Assembly (NCBI GenBank): GCA_016709225.1 | Contig: JADJEE010000001.1 | Span: 1,736,001 to 1,800,000, forward strand | Length of the DNA: 64,000 nucleotides | DNA from: Deltaproteobacteria bacterium | GTDB taxonomy: Bacteria > Myxococcota_A > Polyangia > Nannocystales > Nannocystaceae | Reading direction: 5' to 3' | Part shown: positions 1-8,444 of the stretch, piece after piece | Layout of the letters: the number at the start of each line of letters is the position of its first letter | Numbering within the stretch: position 1 is the first letter of the stretch | Notes under the pieces: generated by a model | What the model was told of the DNA's origin: nothing | Databases searched by the model: none | What the model saw: only the letters and a program-made list of their open reading frames with translations | Made by a program: the position numbers and the translations under genes

Positions 1-1772
1 CCCATGAACACCACGATCGCGTCGTCGAGGCGATGGCTCTCGCGCAGGAACGCGAGCAGCTCGCCGGTGGCCTGCGACACCATCTGCAGCTCGCCGCGGT
101 ACAGCCGACGCACCCACGCCAGCTCCTTCTCGTCGGGCACGACCTTGCCGAGCTTCACACGGCCGACCCACACGTGTGTGAGGTGGGCCATGGGGCCGCG
201 CGGCGGCATCACGGCGTCGTCGAGCTTGTCGCGCGTGGGCTCGTAGGGCGCCAGCGGATCGGCGAGGTCGAGCATCAGGAACAACCGCCCCATGCGGGCC
301 TGCGTGCGGCTCACGGCCTCGTTCACCACCGCGGTACCGTGGTCGTCCTGACCGTGCCCGCCGCCGACGATGCGCAGCTCGTCGAGCCCCTGGGTGAGCC
401 CGCGGTCGGCGGTGATGTCTTCGTTGGCCGCGACCAGCTCGCGGTAGTGGCCCGCGCGCGCGAGCACCTCGGGCAGCATCGTCTGTCCATCGGCGACGTA
501 GGTGCCGCGCACGGTCATGTGCACCGGCGGCGGCACCGAGCTGAGCCAGCTGGCGTGGCTCGGGATCGCCAGCGGCGAGTTGGCGTAGGCGCGGTCGAAC
601 ACCAGCGCCTCGTTCATCAACGCCTCGAGCTCCGGAAGCGGCGGGCGTCGGCCCAGCTCGAGCTCGTCCGCACGGGCGCCCTCCACCGCGAGCACGATCA
701 GGTCGCGGAGCTTGCGGGTGCGCCGGTCGAGCGGCGTGTCGCGTTTGGCGACCACCCGCGCCGCGGTGATGCGGGCGCCGGCTTCGGCGTCGCGATCGCT
801 GCGCGTGCGCAGCTCGATGCGGATCGGCGTGTCACCCCACGCGCTCAGATCGATCACGCGGTGGTTGCCGGTCTCGCGCAACGGATCCTGCGCGGCCATG
901 GTCGGTGCGTGCCCCTGCCGATGATCGTCACTGCTCGACACCAGCACCTCGAACACGCCCTTGCCGTGGACGTCGAGCTCCAGTCGCGCCCGCCGGGGCG
1001 GTCGCACGTAGTACGCCAGCGCAGTGCCGGCCGCGAGCGTCAGCGACGGCCGACCGGCGTCGTCGTGATCGACGCGAAACGGTGGCGGCGGCTCGCCGTG
1101 GGGCACGGCCGTGATGCGCTCGTGCGTACCGATCTCGACGCTCGCGACCGCGGCCGCGAGCTCGGCACCGTGCTCGCCCAGAGTGCGGCGGAAGTGCAGC
1201 CGCAGGCGATTGTCGCCGTGGTGGGTGAGATCCGGCGGCAGCGAGAAGGTCCGACGCTCCCACGCGCTCGACACCATCAGGTTCGCCAGCGGGCGGTCGT
1301 TCCACAGCACCGTCACGGCCTGCTCCGGCGCCAGCGCCCGCAACGTGATCGCCATCGCGAGACCGGGGTGGCCGTCGGTCTCGGGGTGCAGCGCGGGCGA
1401 GAGCTCGCCGTCGATCGGCAGATCCAGCGCCGCGGTCTTGCCCACGACCAGCCCCGCGCGCCGACCATCGACGGACTCGGCGACCCGCCACGCCGACTGC
1501 CGCGTGAGCGCGAGGTGCTTGGTCGACGACTGCAGGCCGAGGTCGACCACCATCGCGCCGTCGCGGAGCAGCACCGCGTTGGGCCGCTGCGCCAGCAGAT
1601 CGAGCCAGCCGTCCTTGCTCTCGAGCCGCGGGGTCGGAGCCGCGGGTGCGGGCTCCGAGACCCGGCCGATCTCCGGCAGCGACGCCGACGGGTCCTCGCG
1701 CGCGTGCGGCTCGGGGCAACCCAGCAGCGCCAGCCACATCCATGCCCCCCACCGCGTGGTTCGGCGCGTCAT
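1..1772 (-). CDS. Sulfatase/alkaline-phosphatase-fold lipoprotein, C-terminus beyond window
   Basis: Partial gene: the frame is open to the left edge, so about 590 N-terminal residues are visible. A lipoprotein signal peptide is seen (WLALLGC, lipidated Cys19), placing the protein outside the inner membrane. Residues ~60-340 match nothing I recognise. From ~355 the sulfatase superfamily pattern is readable: LIVLAVEGARADEL (358-371), LVFDRAYANS, then IPSHAS (403-408), and near the edge a helix and DDAIVVFM typical of the stretch before the DHG metal site. In active family members the first block carries a metal-binding Asp and the residue two before the PSH Pro is the Cys/Ser/Thr nucleophile; here these are Glu364 and Ala402, so catalysis is doubtful. 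The ATG overlaps the stop of the upstream membrane-protein gene (ATGA), so the two are probably translated together. Confidence 0.75.
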   Translation of the reverse strand, partial: MTRRTTRWGAWMWLALLGCPEPHAREDPSASLPEIGRVSEPAPAAPTPRLESKDGWLDLLAQRPNAVLLRDGAMVVDLGLQSSTKHLALTRQSAWRVAESVDGRRAGLVVGKTAALDLPIDGELSPALHPETDGHPGLAMAITLRALAPEQAVTVLWNDRPLANLMVSSAWERRTFSLPPDLTHHGDNRLRLHFRRTLGEHGAELAAAVASVEIGTHERITAVPHGEPPPPFRVDHDDAGRPSLTLAAGTALAYYVRPPRRARLELDVHGKGVFEVLVSSSDDHRQGHAPTMAAQDPLRETGNHRVIDLSAWGDTPIRIELRTRSDRDAEAGARITAARVVAKRDTPLDRRTRKLRDLIVLAVEGARADELELGRRPPLPELEALMNEALVFDRAYANSPLAIPSHASWLSSVPPPVHMTVRGTYVADGQTMLPEVLARAGHYRELVAANEDITADRGLTQGLDELRIVGGGHGQDDHGTAVVNEAVSRTQARMGRLFLMLDLADPLAPYEPTRDKLDDAVMPPRGPMAHLTHVWVGRVKLGKVVPDEKELAWVRRLYRGELQMVSQATGELLAFLRESHRLDDAIVVFM

Positions 1773-2671
1773 GTCGTGCGGTCCTGTCGACGCACGACCA
1801 CGTGCGCCGTGGTCGCGATGACGGTGGCGATCGCGGGCAATGGCGCGGACCACCAGCCCAGCACGCCGACGCGCACCGCGGCCTCGATCCACGCGCACGC
1901 GCCGATCACCGCCGCGATGCCCAGCAGCTGCGGCGCCCACGGTCGTTCGCGGCTGCGCCGATGATCGAACCAGGCCAGCACGAGGCACGCCGCGATCACA
2001 CCGGCACCGAGCACGACCGCGCCGTCGCCCAGGCCCTGCGCGAGCGCGACCACCGGGCGCAGCAGCGGCGATGCAGCCAGCTCGTCGGCCAGCGCCAGGC
2101 TCGGCAGCGCCGCCGGCCACGGCCACATGCACGCGAGCAGCTGCGCCAGCAGCCCCGCCAACACCAGCGACGGCGCGCCCCGGCGGGTGCGGAGCCACAC
2201 CGCGCCCGCCAGCAGTGCTGGGCCGATCGCGAGTGCCGGCGCGAGTCGCCGGCGGGTCGGCGTCGGGGCCCGCACCGCCCACCCGCGCCGCTCGAGTCGG
2301 AGCGACAGCACCGCCGCGTCGTCCTGCACGATCATCTCGGCGCGCAGCCCATGGGGCCCACGATCGAGCTCGAAGATCCCGCGGCGCTCGATCGCGGCGC
2401 GCAGCGGCGCATCGACCCACGCCGGACCATCGATGCCGAGCAAGACCGGCACCTTCGCCGGCGTCCCACCCTGCGTGGCGTCGCCGCGCACCAGGCCCGC
2501 GGTCTGCTCGAGCGCGCGCAGCTCGTCGTCGGCCATCGTCGGCAGCAACGCCGCGGCGACCTGCTCACGATCGATGCTCGCCAGCGCGAAGCCCAGCAGC
2601 GCCCAGGCGGTCATGAGCCCGATCCGCGCACGCGCACGGCCGGCGCCCGACGTCGAGGGCGCCCCGCTCAC
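1769..2671 (-). CDS. Polytopic membrane protein of unknown function
   Basis: About 300 residues. One N-terminal hydrophobic segment (TAWALLGFALASI) is followed by ~130 residues predicted to lie outside the cytoplasm, then about five transmembrane segments and a basic C-terminus (VVVRRQDRTT). No family is recognised. The chosen GTG at 2671 overlaps the stop of the large lipoprotein gene (GTGA), and the stop overlaps the ATG of the sulfatase-like gene (ATGA). This strongly suggests one operon and possibly one envelope complex. An ATG at 2614 is an alternative start that would still keep the first membrane segment. Confidence 0.72.
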   Translation of the reverse strand: MSGAPSTSGAGRARARIGLMTAWALLGFALASIDREQVAAALLPTMADDELRALEQTAGLVRGDATQGGTPAKVPVLLGIDGPAWVDAPLRAAIERRGIFELDRGPHGLRAEMIVQDDAAVLSLRLERRGWAVRAPTPTRRRLAPALAIGPALLAGAVWLRTRRGAPSLVLAGLLAQLLACMWPWPAALPSLALADELAASPLLRPVVALAQGLGDGAVVLGAGVIAACLVLAWFDHRRSRERPWAPQLLGIAAVIGACAWIEAAVRVGVLGWWSAPLPAIATVIATTAHVVVRRQDRTT

Positions 2672-5334
2672 GGCGTCTCCGGCTCCGGCAGCCACAGTGC
2701 AGGCGCGAGCGGCAGGGCGAACAGCACCCGCAGCAGCCACACGTCGTCGTCGACGACCGCCGTCGGGCGCCAGCCACCGTCGCGATCGGGCCGCAGCGCC
2801 GCCGGTCGCTCGAGCAGCACGCGCTCGAGCGCGACCCGCGAGCCGGGCGGTGCCATCGTGACCACCTGCGCCGCCGCACTCGCGCGCGTGCGCGCGTCGC
2901 CGAGCACCAACGCACCAATCGCGAGCCGACGACGCACGGTCCACTCGCGCGCGTGGGTTGCCAGCGCCAAGCGTGTGTGTGTCCACGAGTTCGGCGCGCC
3001 GAAGCTCGACACCCACGACGGCAGCTCGGGCACCCGTCGGGCCGCAACCTGGAGCGCGAGCAGCTGGTCGCTCGCGAACGCGGGCGCGCGCGGTAGCTCG
3101 CGGCGGCCGAGTCGCGTGGCTGCGACCGGATGCCTCGCGAGCAGCTCGCCGGGCAGCACCGCCGCGATCGTCACCTCGATCGCGGTGTCGTCGTGGATGC
3201 GTGGCGCGAGCGAGGCCACCAGGCGCTCGCGCCACGCGGCGCGTCGAGCCTGCGGCAGCCCGGCGGCGGCCTCGACGACGTGGCGACGCACCGCCTCGCG
3301 CCCCGCCGGCGTGTCGCGGGGCCCCCACGCCAGCCAGCCGTCCTCGACCGCGCCGATCAACATCGCGTGCCGTGCCGCCTCGGCCTCCGCGCCGCGCGCG
3401 TGCAGTACCAGCTCGCGCAGCGCGAGTCGGAGCACGTCGCGTGCATCGTGGCCGGCGGCCATGCGCGCCAGCTCGCGCCACGCGGCGGCTGCGTCACGGG
3501 CGGCGGCCGCCGCCGCGGTGCCGAGCTGGGCGGCACGCATGCCGTCACCGCTCTGTAGCGCCAGCTCGGCGCCGACCAGCAGCAGCGGTGCAACCCGCAG
3601 CTCGGGCGCGTGCGAGAGCAGCTCCGACAGCCGCGCAGCGGTCGGACCGGCACCGCGGGCCGCGAGCAGCGGCAGCAGCAGCCGGGCGTTGCACACCAAC
3701 GTGGGGTCCGCCTCGATGCCGGCCGCGATCCGCTCGGCCGCATCGACCGCGGCAGGCTCGCGCGCCGCCGCCAACGCGTCACCGAGCGGCGAGCGGGCGC
3801 CCGGCACCAGCGCCTCATCGAGTCCCGGGCACGCACCGGCCGCTGCGCGGGCGTGGGCCCGCGCAAACGCCAGCTCACGCAGCTTCGATCGCGTCGCGCC
3901 AAGCCACTCACCGCCCAGCACGACCTCGATCGCGGTGCGATCGGCGGCCCCATCCGCGCACGGGCCCTCGCAGAGCAGCTCTTCGACGAGCACGGCCGTC
4001 GCCGCGGCGGCGCGCAGCGGCTCGAGGTCGGCCTGCTCGCTGGCGCTGGCCAGCGCGAGCGCCCGCCAGGGTCGCCCCCACGCCAGCGCGCGCGCGACCT
4101 CGTCCTGCAGCCACGTCGTCGCATCGGGCAGCCCCGCTGCGATGGCGCCCCGCAGCACCGCGATCGCGGTGGCGAGCGACAGCTCGCGGTCACCGGCGGC
4201 GTCGCGCAGCCGCGCGTAGAGCAGCAGCTCGGGCACGCTGCGCGCGGTCGGCTCGACCCGCTGCGACCAGTGGCCGGAGGTCGGCGCAATGACGTCGCGA
4301 TCGACGGGTCCGCTCGGCGCGTCCCGGCGCGCCTGTGGTCGCCAGCGCGCGACCAGGTCCTGCTCGACGCCGGTGCCATCGTCCACGTACGCCAGTCGTC
4401 GCCAGTCGACGATGCCGTCGATCATCGCCGCGCGATCGGCCCACAGCATGCGCTGCGCGCTCGACACGGCGCCACCGTCGGGGCTGCGTCCCAAGACGCG
4501 CTCGAGCTGCAGGCGCAGCCACGCCGCCTCGGGGGCGCTGCGCGTCGTCAACAGCGGCACGAACGCGTCGTCGGGTAGCTCGCCGATCCACCCGCGTAGC
4601 TCGTCGTCGTCGACCAGCGCGAAGCCGAGCTCGCCACGGATGTCCGCCAGCAGCAGCTCGACGATCGTCGCGGCCGGCAGCTCGCGCCCGTGCTCGGCCG
4701 CGAGTCGACGCAACGCAAGCGGACCCTGCTCGGTCGCGCGCGCCATCGCGGCCGCGTCGTCGCGCTCGAGATCGCGGTCGGTGGCCACGTCGCAATCGCG
4801 ACATGGCAACGACGCCTGCACCCGCGCATCGACCTGCGCCGCTGCGATCGCAGTCGCCGCCCGGCGCGGGCGCGACTCCTGCTCCCCACAGGCCGCGCGG
4901 ACGCGGTCGAGATCGTCGAGGGCTGCGTCGCCCTCCCCGATGCGGATCCACCCATCTGCACGGGCGCGCAGCAGCGCGCACACATCGTCACGCCCCCGCA
5001 GCAACGTGCGATCGATGGTCGCCACGCGCGTGTAGTGGGCGGCAGCCATGCCGTCGCGTCCCATGCGTTGCTCGAGCGCCGCGAGCTCGAGCAACGAGCC
5101 GAGCTGTGCATGTCGACGGAAGTCGCCGAGCAGCACCGCGCGCGCGTGCTGGTGCTGCCCCTCGGCCTCGAGCGCACGGGCATAGGCGCGGGCGCCCGCC
5201 CTCGCGGGGCGCCAGCGCATGTGATCGGCGGCGTCGATCACCGCGTCGTGGTCGCCGCGATGCTCGAGCCGCACCAGCTTCGCGTTGCAGCCCAGCAGCC
5301 AGAGCGAGAGTCCCAGTGCGATGCGACGCGACAA
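2668..5334 (-). CDS. Large lipoprotein with helical repeat-like architecture, unknown function
   Basis: About 888 residues. The TTG start at 5334 is chosen because GGAGGG lies seven bases upstream and the start gives a clean lipoprotein signal peptide (LSRRIALGLSLWLLGC). Upstream GTG codons would add a long Arg-rich extension. The body is Ala/Leu/Arg-rich, helical and TPR-like, with an early stretch resembling TPR pairs (DAVIDAADHMRWRPARAGAR onward) and a paired-Cys segment (LPCRDC). I recognise no catalytic motif. It begins 20 bp after the TPR lipoprotein gene and overlaps the following membrane-protein gene by four bases. It is probably a periplasmic scaffold for the membrane and sulfatase-like partners (inference). 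Confidence 0.72.
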   Translation of the reverse strand: MSRRIALGLSLWLLGCNAKLVRLEHRGDHDAVIDAADHMRWRPARAGARAYARALEAEGQHQHARAVLLGDFRRHAQLGSLLELAALEQRMGRDGMAAAHYTRVATIDRTLLRGRDDVCALLRARADGWIRIGEGDAALDDLDRVRAACGEQESRPRRAATAIAAAQVDARVQASLPCRDCDVATDRDLERDDAAAMARATEQGPLALRRLAAEHGRELPAATIVELLLADIRGELGFALVDDDELRGWIGELPDDAFVPLLTTRSAPEAAWLRLQLERVLGRSPDGGAVSSAQRMLWADRAAMIDGIVDWRRLAYVDDGTGVEQDLVARWRPQARRDAPSGPVDRDVIAPTSGHWSQRVEPTARSVPELLLYARLRDAAGDRELSLATAIAVLRGAIAAGLPDATTWLQDEVARALAWGRPWRALALASASEQADLEPLRAAAATAVLVEELLCEGPCADGAADRTAIEVVLGGEWLGATRSKLRELAFARAHARAAAGACPGLDEALVPGARSPLGDALAAAREPAAVDAAERIAAGIEADPTLVCNARLLLPLLAARGAGPTAARLSELLSHAPELRVAPLLLVGAELALQSGDGMRAAQLGTAAAAAARDAAAAWRELARMAAGHDARDVLRLALRELVLHARGAEAEAARHAMLIGAVEDGWLAWGPRDTPAGREAVRRHVVEAAAGLPQARRAAWRERLVASLAPRIHDDTAIEVTIAAVLPGELLARHPVAATRLGRRELPRAPAFASDQLLALQVAARRVPELPSWVSSFGAPNSWTHTRLALATHAREWTVRRRLAIGALVLGDARTRASAAAQVVTMAPPGSRVALERVLLERPAALRPDRDGGWRPTAVVDDDVWLLRVLFALPLAPALWLPEPETP

Positions 5335-5354
5335 GGGCGTGCCCTCCGGTTCCG

Positions 5355-5996
5355 CTACGACGCCGCGCAGGCGAGCGCTGCCGCACCGCCAGCGTCGCCG
5401 ACCAGCGCGTCGAGTAGCTTGCGCTCGTCGCCTCGCAGCTGCTCGCGTCCAGCCAGGCTCGCGCACAGCTCCGGCCGCGCACCGTCGTCGTCACCGAGGT
5501 GCAGGTACGCCTGGGCCAGGCGCAGGTGGAGATCGATGCGGCCGGGTGCGGCCGCGACCAACTGTTCGAGCATCTCGAGCCCGCGCTCGGAGTCGCCGTG
5601 CTCGAGCAGGCGCCCCGGCGCCATCACGTAGAGCGAGCCGAGCATCGCGGTCGCTGCCTGATCGCGGTAGGCCGGATCGCGCTCGAGGCTCGTGCGCGCC
5701 CACTGCTCGGCCGAGGTCACGAGCTTGCCCGCGTCGGCGCCGCGCAGCTCTGCGACGCGTCCCAGCAGGGCCGCTCGCACGAAGGCGTAGGCCGCGGTGC
5801 CGTCGTCGGGGCTCCGCTCGACGCGGGCGAGTGCGTCCACGCGCGCCTGCTCGCCGTCGCGGCCGTCACCGATGTCGCGCTCGAGCGCCTCGTAGACCGC
5901 CACCGGGTCGGTGGGGGCGTCGCCGGGGTGGTCGAGATCGGCGCTCGGCTTGGGAGTACAGGCGATGCACAGCAGGATCGTCGCGAACCAGCGCAC
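5355..5996 (-). CDS. TPR lipoprotein, TatT-like
   Basis: 213 residues with a short lipoprotein signal (MRWFATILLCIAC). The helical body includes LGSLYVMAPGRLLEHGDSER followed by LEMLEQLVAAAPGRIDLHLR. That pattern resembles TatT, the trimeric TPR lipoprotein associated with TRAP-type transporters, which has a similar APxxLGGD-like turn between helices. It follows the PhnD-like binding-protein gene by 54 bp on the same strand, so a periplasmic solute-handling pair is plausible. The TatT resemblance comes from pattern only, and no TRAP membrane subunit is in the window. Confidence 0.7.
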   Translation of the reverse strand: MRWFATILLCIACTPKPSADLDHPGDAPTDPVAVYEALERDIGDGRDGEQARVDALARVERSPDDGTAAYAFVRAALLGRVAELRGADAGKLVTSAEQWARTSLERDPAYRDQAATAMLGSLYVMAPGRLLEHGDSERGLEMLEQLVAAAPGRIDLHLRLAQAYLHLGDDDGARPELCASLAGREQLRGDERKLLDALVGDAGGAAALACAAS

Positions 5997-6050
5997 GGCG
6001 ACAGGCTTACCACGATTGCCGTCCGTGCGGCGTCGCCGAGCCTTGCCGGC

Positions 6051-6875
6051 CTACTTCTTCTTCGCGTACGCGCTGGTCACCGATTCGTAGGCCGACGCCT
6101 CGACGGCGCGCAGCGACTTGAGCCCCGCCGCGGCACAGGCCTTCTCGCCTTCACCCGCGCAGATCGAGCCCAACGAGCCCTTGAACGTGGTCACGGCGTC
6201 GGCCGACGCCACGCCGAACGCCACCACCGGCATGGGCGGCAACGCGGCCGAGAACCACACTGGATGCACCTCGGCCTCACCCACGAGGTTGCGCAGCTCG
6301 GCCATCTGCGCGTCGTCGACCAGCGCGCACTCGGCCTCGTCCTTGAGCACCTTCTTGAGCGTCTGCACCGGTCGCGTCGTCGTCACGATCGTGAAGTCCG
6401 ACAGGGAGAACGCGCCCGCCGCGACCACCTTCTCGATGAACGGCACATCACCGGCGTGGTTGCTCGCGAGGGTCTTGCCCTTGCAGCCGGCCAGGTCGGT
6501 GTGGTGCTTGCTGATGACGTAGTACTGCGCCCCGCCACCGCCCTCGATCTCGGCCTGACCGACGACCGCGAGCTTGTACGTGTCGCGCAGCGCGAGATAG
6601 GCGCCCAGCGAGAGGATCCCGAACTCCGGCTTGTTGGCCTCGACGTACGTCTTCGCCGCGGCCCGCTTGGTCTGGTAGCTCCCGCTCGCCGCGGTCCAGC
6701 CGTTGGCCTTCGCGACGTGGACCATCAGGCTGTCGAGGTAGGTCTGCGCGGTGGCGGGGGAGCCGGCCCCGTTCTCGCGCAGGACCAGGAAGTGGACGTC
6801 CCCCTGTGCGGCCGCGGCCGGGGCTGCGAGGGTCAGAGCGAGGGTGGCGGCCGCGAACGTTCGTGCAATCGTCAT
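6051..6875 (-). CDS. PhnD/TAXI-like periplasmic substrate-binding protein
   Basis: 274 residues. A Sec signal peptide is clear (MTIARTFAAATLALTLAAPA, Ala-rich cleavage site). The mature part has the two-lobed type II binding-protein pattern of the PhnD family: VHFLVLRENGAG at the first strand, a hinge at FGILSLGAYLALRD, CKGKTLASNHAGD (the 'L.GK..a......' loop), then ALVDDAQMAELRNL. Such proteins capture phosphonate, phosphate or other small oxyanions for ABC transporters, but no permease or ATPase lies nearby, so the ligand is unknown. The ATG at 6875 is chosen because it starts the signal peptide; longer frames add only an Arg/Cys-rich extension. Confidence 0.78.
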   Translation of the reverse strand: MTIARTFAAATLALTLAAPAAAAQGDVHFLVLRENGAGSPATAQTYLDSLMVHVAKANGWTAASGSYQTKRAAAKTYVEANKPEFGILSLGAYLALRDTYKLAVVGQAEIEGGGGAQYYVISKHHTDLAGCKGKTLASNHAGDVPFIEKVVAAGAFSLSDFTIVTTTRPVQTLKKVLKDEAECALVDDAQMAELRNLVGEAEVHPVWFSAALPPMPVVAFGVASADAVTTFKGSLGSICAGEGEKACAAAGLKSLRAVEASAYESVTSAYAKKK

Positions 6876-6966
6876 GGGGCGCTGAGCCTGCGTGAGACGG
6901 CAGGGTCGCCGAGAGTATGCACGAGGGTCGGACCGGGTCGGACACAGGTCACACCTGGATCGATGC

Positions 6967-8085
6967 TCAGTCCTCTTCCACATAGGTGAACTCGCGGCCG
7001 AAGGCGTCCCGGAAGCGCCGGTGGCCGGCGCCGCGGGCGACCTCGCGCTCCGGAACGAGGGTGATCTTGCCGCCGCCGCCGGGCAGGTCGACGGCGAACT
7101 GCGGGATCGCCAACCCGCTCACGCGCCCCCGCAAGCGGTCGAGGATCTCGATGCCAGTCTCGATCGGGGTCCGCAGGTGCGCGGTGCCCGGGGCGGGATC
7201 GCACTGGAACATGTAGTACGGCCGGCAGCGCTGCCGCAGGAGCCAGCGATTGAGCTGCTCGACGCACGCCGCGTCGTCGTTGATGCCGCGCAGCAGCACC
7301 ATCTGGTTGCCGAGCACGAAGCCGGCGTCGGCGAGGATCGCCAGCGCGCGGGCGGCCTCCGGCGTGCACTCGCGCGGATGGTTGAAGTGGGTGTGCACGA
7401 ACAGCGGCCCGAAGGGGCGCAGGGCCGCGACCAGCTCGGGGGTGATGCGCTGCGGCAGCGTGACGGGGTTGCGCGTGCACAGCCGTACGACCTCGACGCT
7501 GTCGATGGTCCGCAGCTCGGCGACGATGGCAGCGAGCCGAGCATCCGACAGGCTCAGCGGATCGCCGCCGGACACGAGCACGTCGCGCACCTCGGGCGTG
7601 CGTCGCAGGTACGCGAACGCCTCCGCGAGCTCCTCGCGTCGCGGTGCACTCGTCTCGTCACCGACCTTGCGCGAGCGCGTGCAGTGCCGGCAGTACACCG
7701 GACAGTTGTGCGTGACGTACAGCAGCGCGCGATCGGGATACCGGTGCGTGAGGTGCTCGACCGGGCTGTGGGCGTCCTCGCCCAGCGGATCGCGGAGCTC
7801 CGACGGCGTGATGCGCAGCTCGTCCTCGCACGGGATGGCTTGGCGACGCACCGGGCACTCGGGGCCGCCACACAGCGAGAGGTAGTACGGCGTCACGGCG
7901 AACGAGAAGTCGCGCCGTTCGGAGATGCCGCGCCGCTCCGACGGGGTCAGCGCCAGTCGGGTCTCGAGCTGTGCGAGCGTGGTGACACGGTTGCGCAGCT
8001 GCCAGCGCCAGTCGTTCCACGATGCTGCGGGCACATCGGCCCACGCCGGGTGACGCGGCGAGTCGCCGACGCGATCGTCGATCAT
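6967..8085 (-). CDS. kamA: Lysine 2,3-aminomutase (KamA family radical SAM enzyme)
   Basis: 372 residues. The protein has the radical-SAM cluster motif C128-x3-C132-x2-C135 in THNCPVYCRHCTR, the SAM-binding SGGDPL, HTHFNHP, and the family signature VDLPGGGGKI near the C-terminus. The two Asp residues that hold the lysine side chain in characterised KamA appear conserved (in QCDPAPG and AVDLPGGGG). The enzyme uses PLP, SAM and a 4Fe-4S cluster to turn L-lysine into beta-lysine, which is used for compatible solutes, antibiotics or EF-P modification. It is somewhat shorter than classical KamA (~415 residues). It overlaps the upstream small membrane-protein gene by ATGA. No beta-lysine acetyltransferase, EpmA or EF-P gene is adjacent, so its product's use is unclear. 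Confidence 0.9.
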   Translation of the reverse strand: MIDDRVGDSPRHPAWADVPAASWNDWRWQLRNRVTTLAQLETRLALTPSERRGISERRDFSFAVTPYYLSLCGGPECPVRRQAIPCEDELRITPSELRDPLGEDAHSPVEHLTHRYPDRALLYVTHNCPVYCRHCTRSRKVGDETSAPRREELAEAFAYLRRTPEVRDVLVSGGDPLSLSDARLAAIVAELRTIDSVEVVRLCTRNPVTLPQRITPELVAALRPFGPLFVHTHFNHPRECTPEAARALAILADAGFVLGNQMVLLRGINDDAACVEQLNRWLLRQRCRPYYMFQCDPAPGTAHLRTPIETGIEILDRLRGRVSGLAIPQFAVDLPGGGGKITLVPEREVARGAGHRRFRDAFGREFTYVEED

Positions 8086-8444
8086 GCGGTTTCAGTATGG
8101 CCGTTGCGCGCCGCGATTGCGATCGCGAGCAGCGCCAGCGGCAGCGCGACCGCAACCAGCCACGGCATCGCGGGATCGAGCGGCTCGAACCACGCGCCCG
8201 CGGTGGTCGTGACGGTGTCGACCACGGCGGAGTCGAGCCCGCGCAGCGCGCCATAGCCGACCGCGGTCGCCAGCAGGTAAGCGCCGACCAGTACGCTCAG
8301 ACGCCGTCGCGGCGACAGGCCCGCGCCCAGTGGCGCCGACGGCAGCGAGGACAGCACCCGCGCCGTGAAGAACGGATCGATGCCGAGGTCCTCCCCCACC
8401 GCATCGTCGCTCGCCTCGAGGTGGGCACGGACGTGCGTGCTCAT
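8082..8444 (-). CDS. Small membrane protein downstream of sigma factor, possible anti-sigma factor
   Basis: 120 residues. The N-terminal ~45 residues are cytoplasmic-looking (EDLGIDPFFTARVLSSLP), followed by two hydrophobic segments (LVGAYLLATAVGYGAL and PWLVAVALPLALLAIAIAA). The position directly after an ECF sigma gene, with an ATGA overlap on each side, and the FFTARVL pattern seen in several anti-sigma proteins suggest it tethers the sigma factor at the membrane. There is no HxxxCxxC zinc motif, so this is contextual inference only. Confidence 0.68.
   Translation of the reverse strand: MSTHVRAHLEASDDAVGEDLGIDPFFTARVLSSLPSAPLGAGLSPRRRLSVLVGAYLLATAVGYGALRGLDSAVVDTVTTTAGAWFEPLDPAMPWLVAVALPLALLAIAIAARNGHTETA

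Noticed and set aside
33..1964. A 643-codon open frame on the plus strand opposite the sulfatase-like gene
   Set aside because: Its translation is Arg/His/Gly-rich without domains, while the minus strand gives a lipoprotein signal and sulfatase-fold motifs; it is a high-GC shadow frame.
1646..4219. An 857-codon plus-strand frame
   Set aside because: Arg/Ala/Ser repeats typical of an antisense frame of GC-rich genes; the minus strand has coherent overlapping genes.
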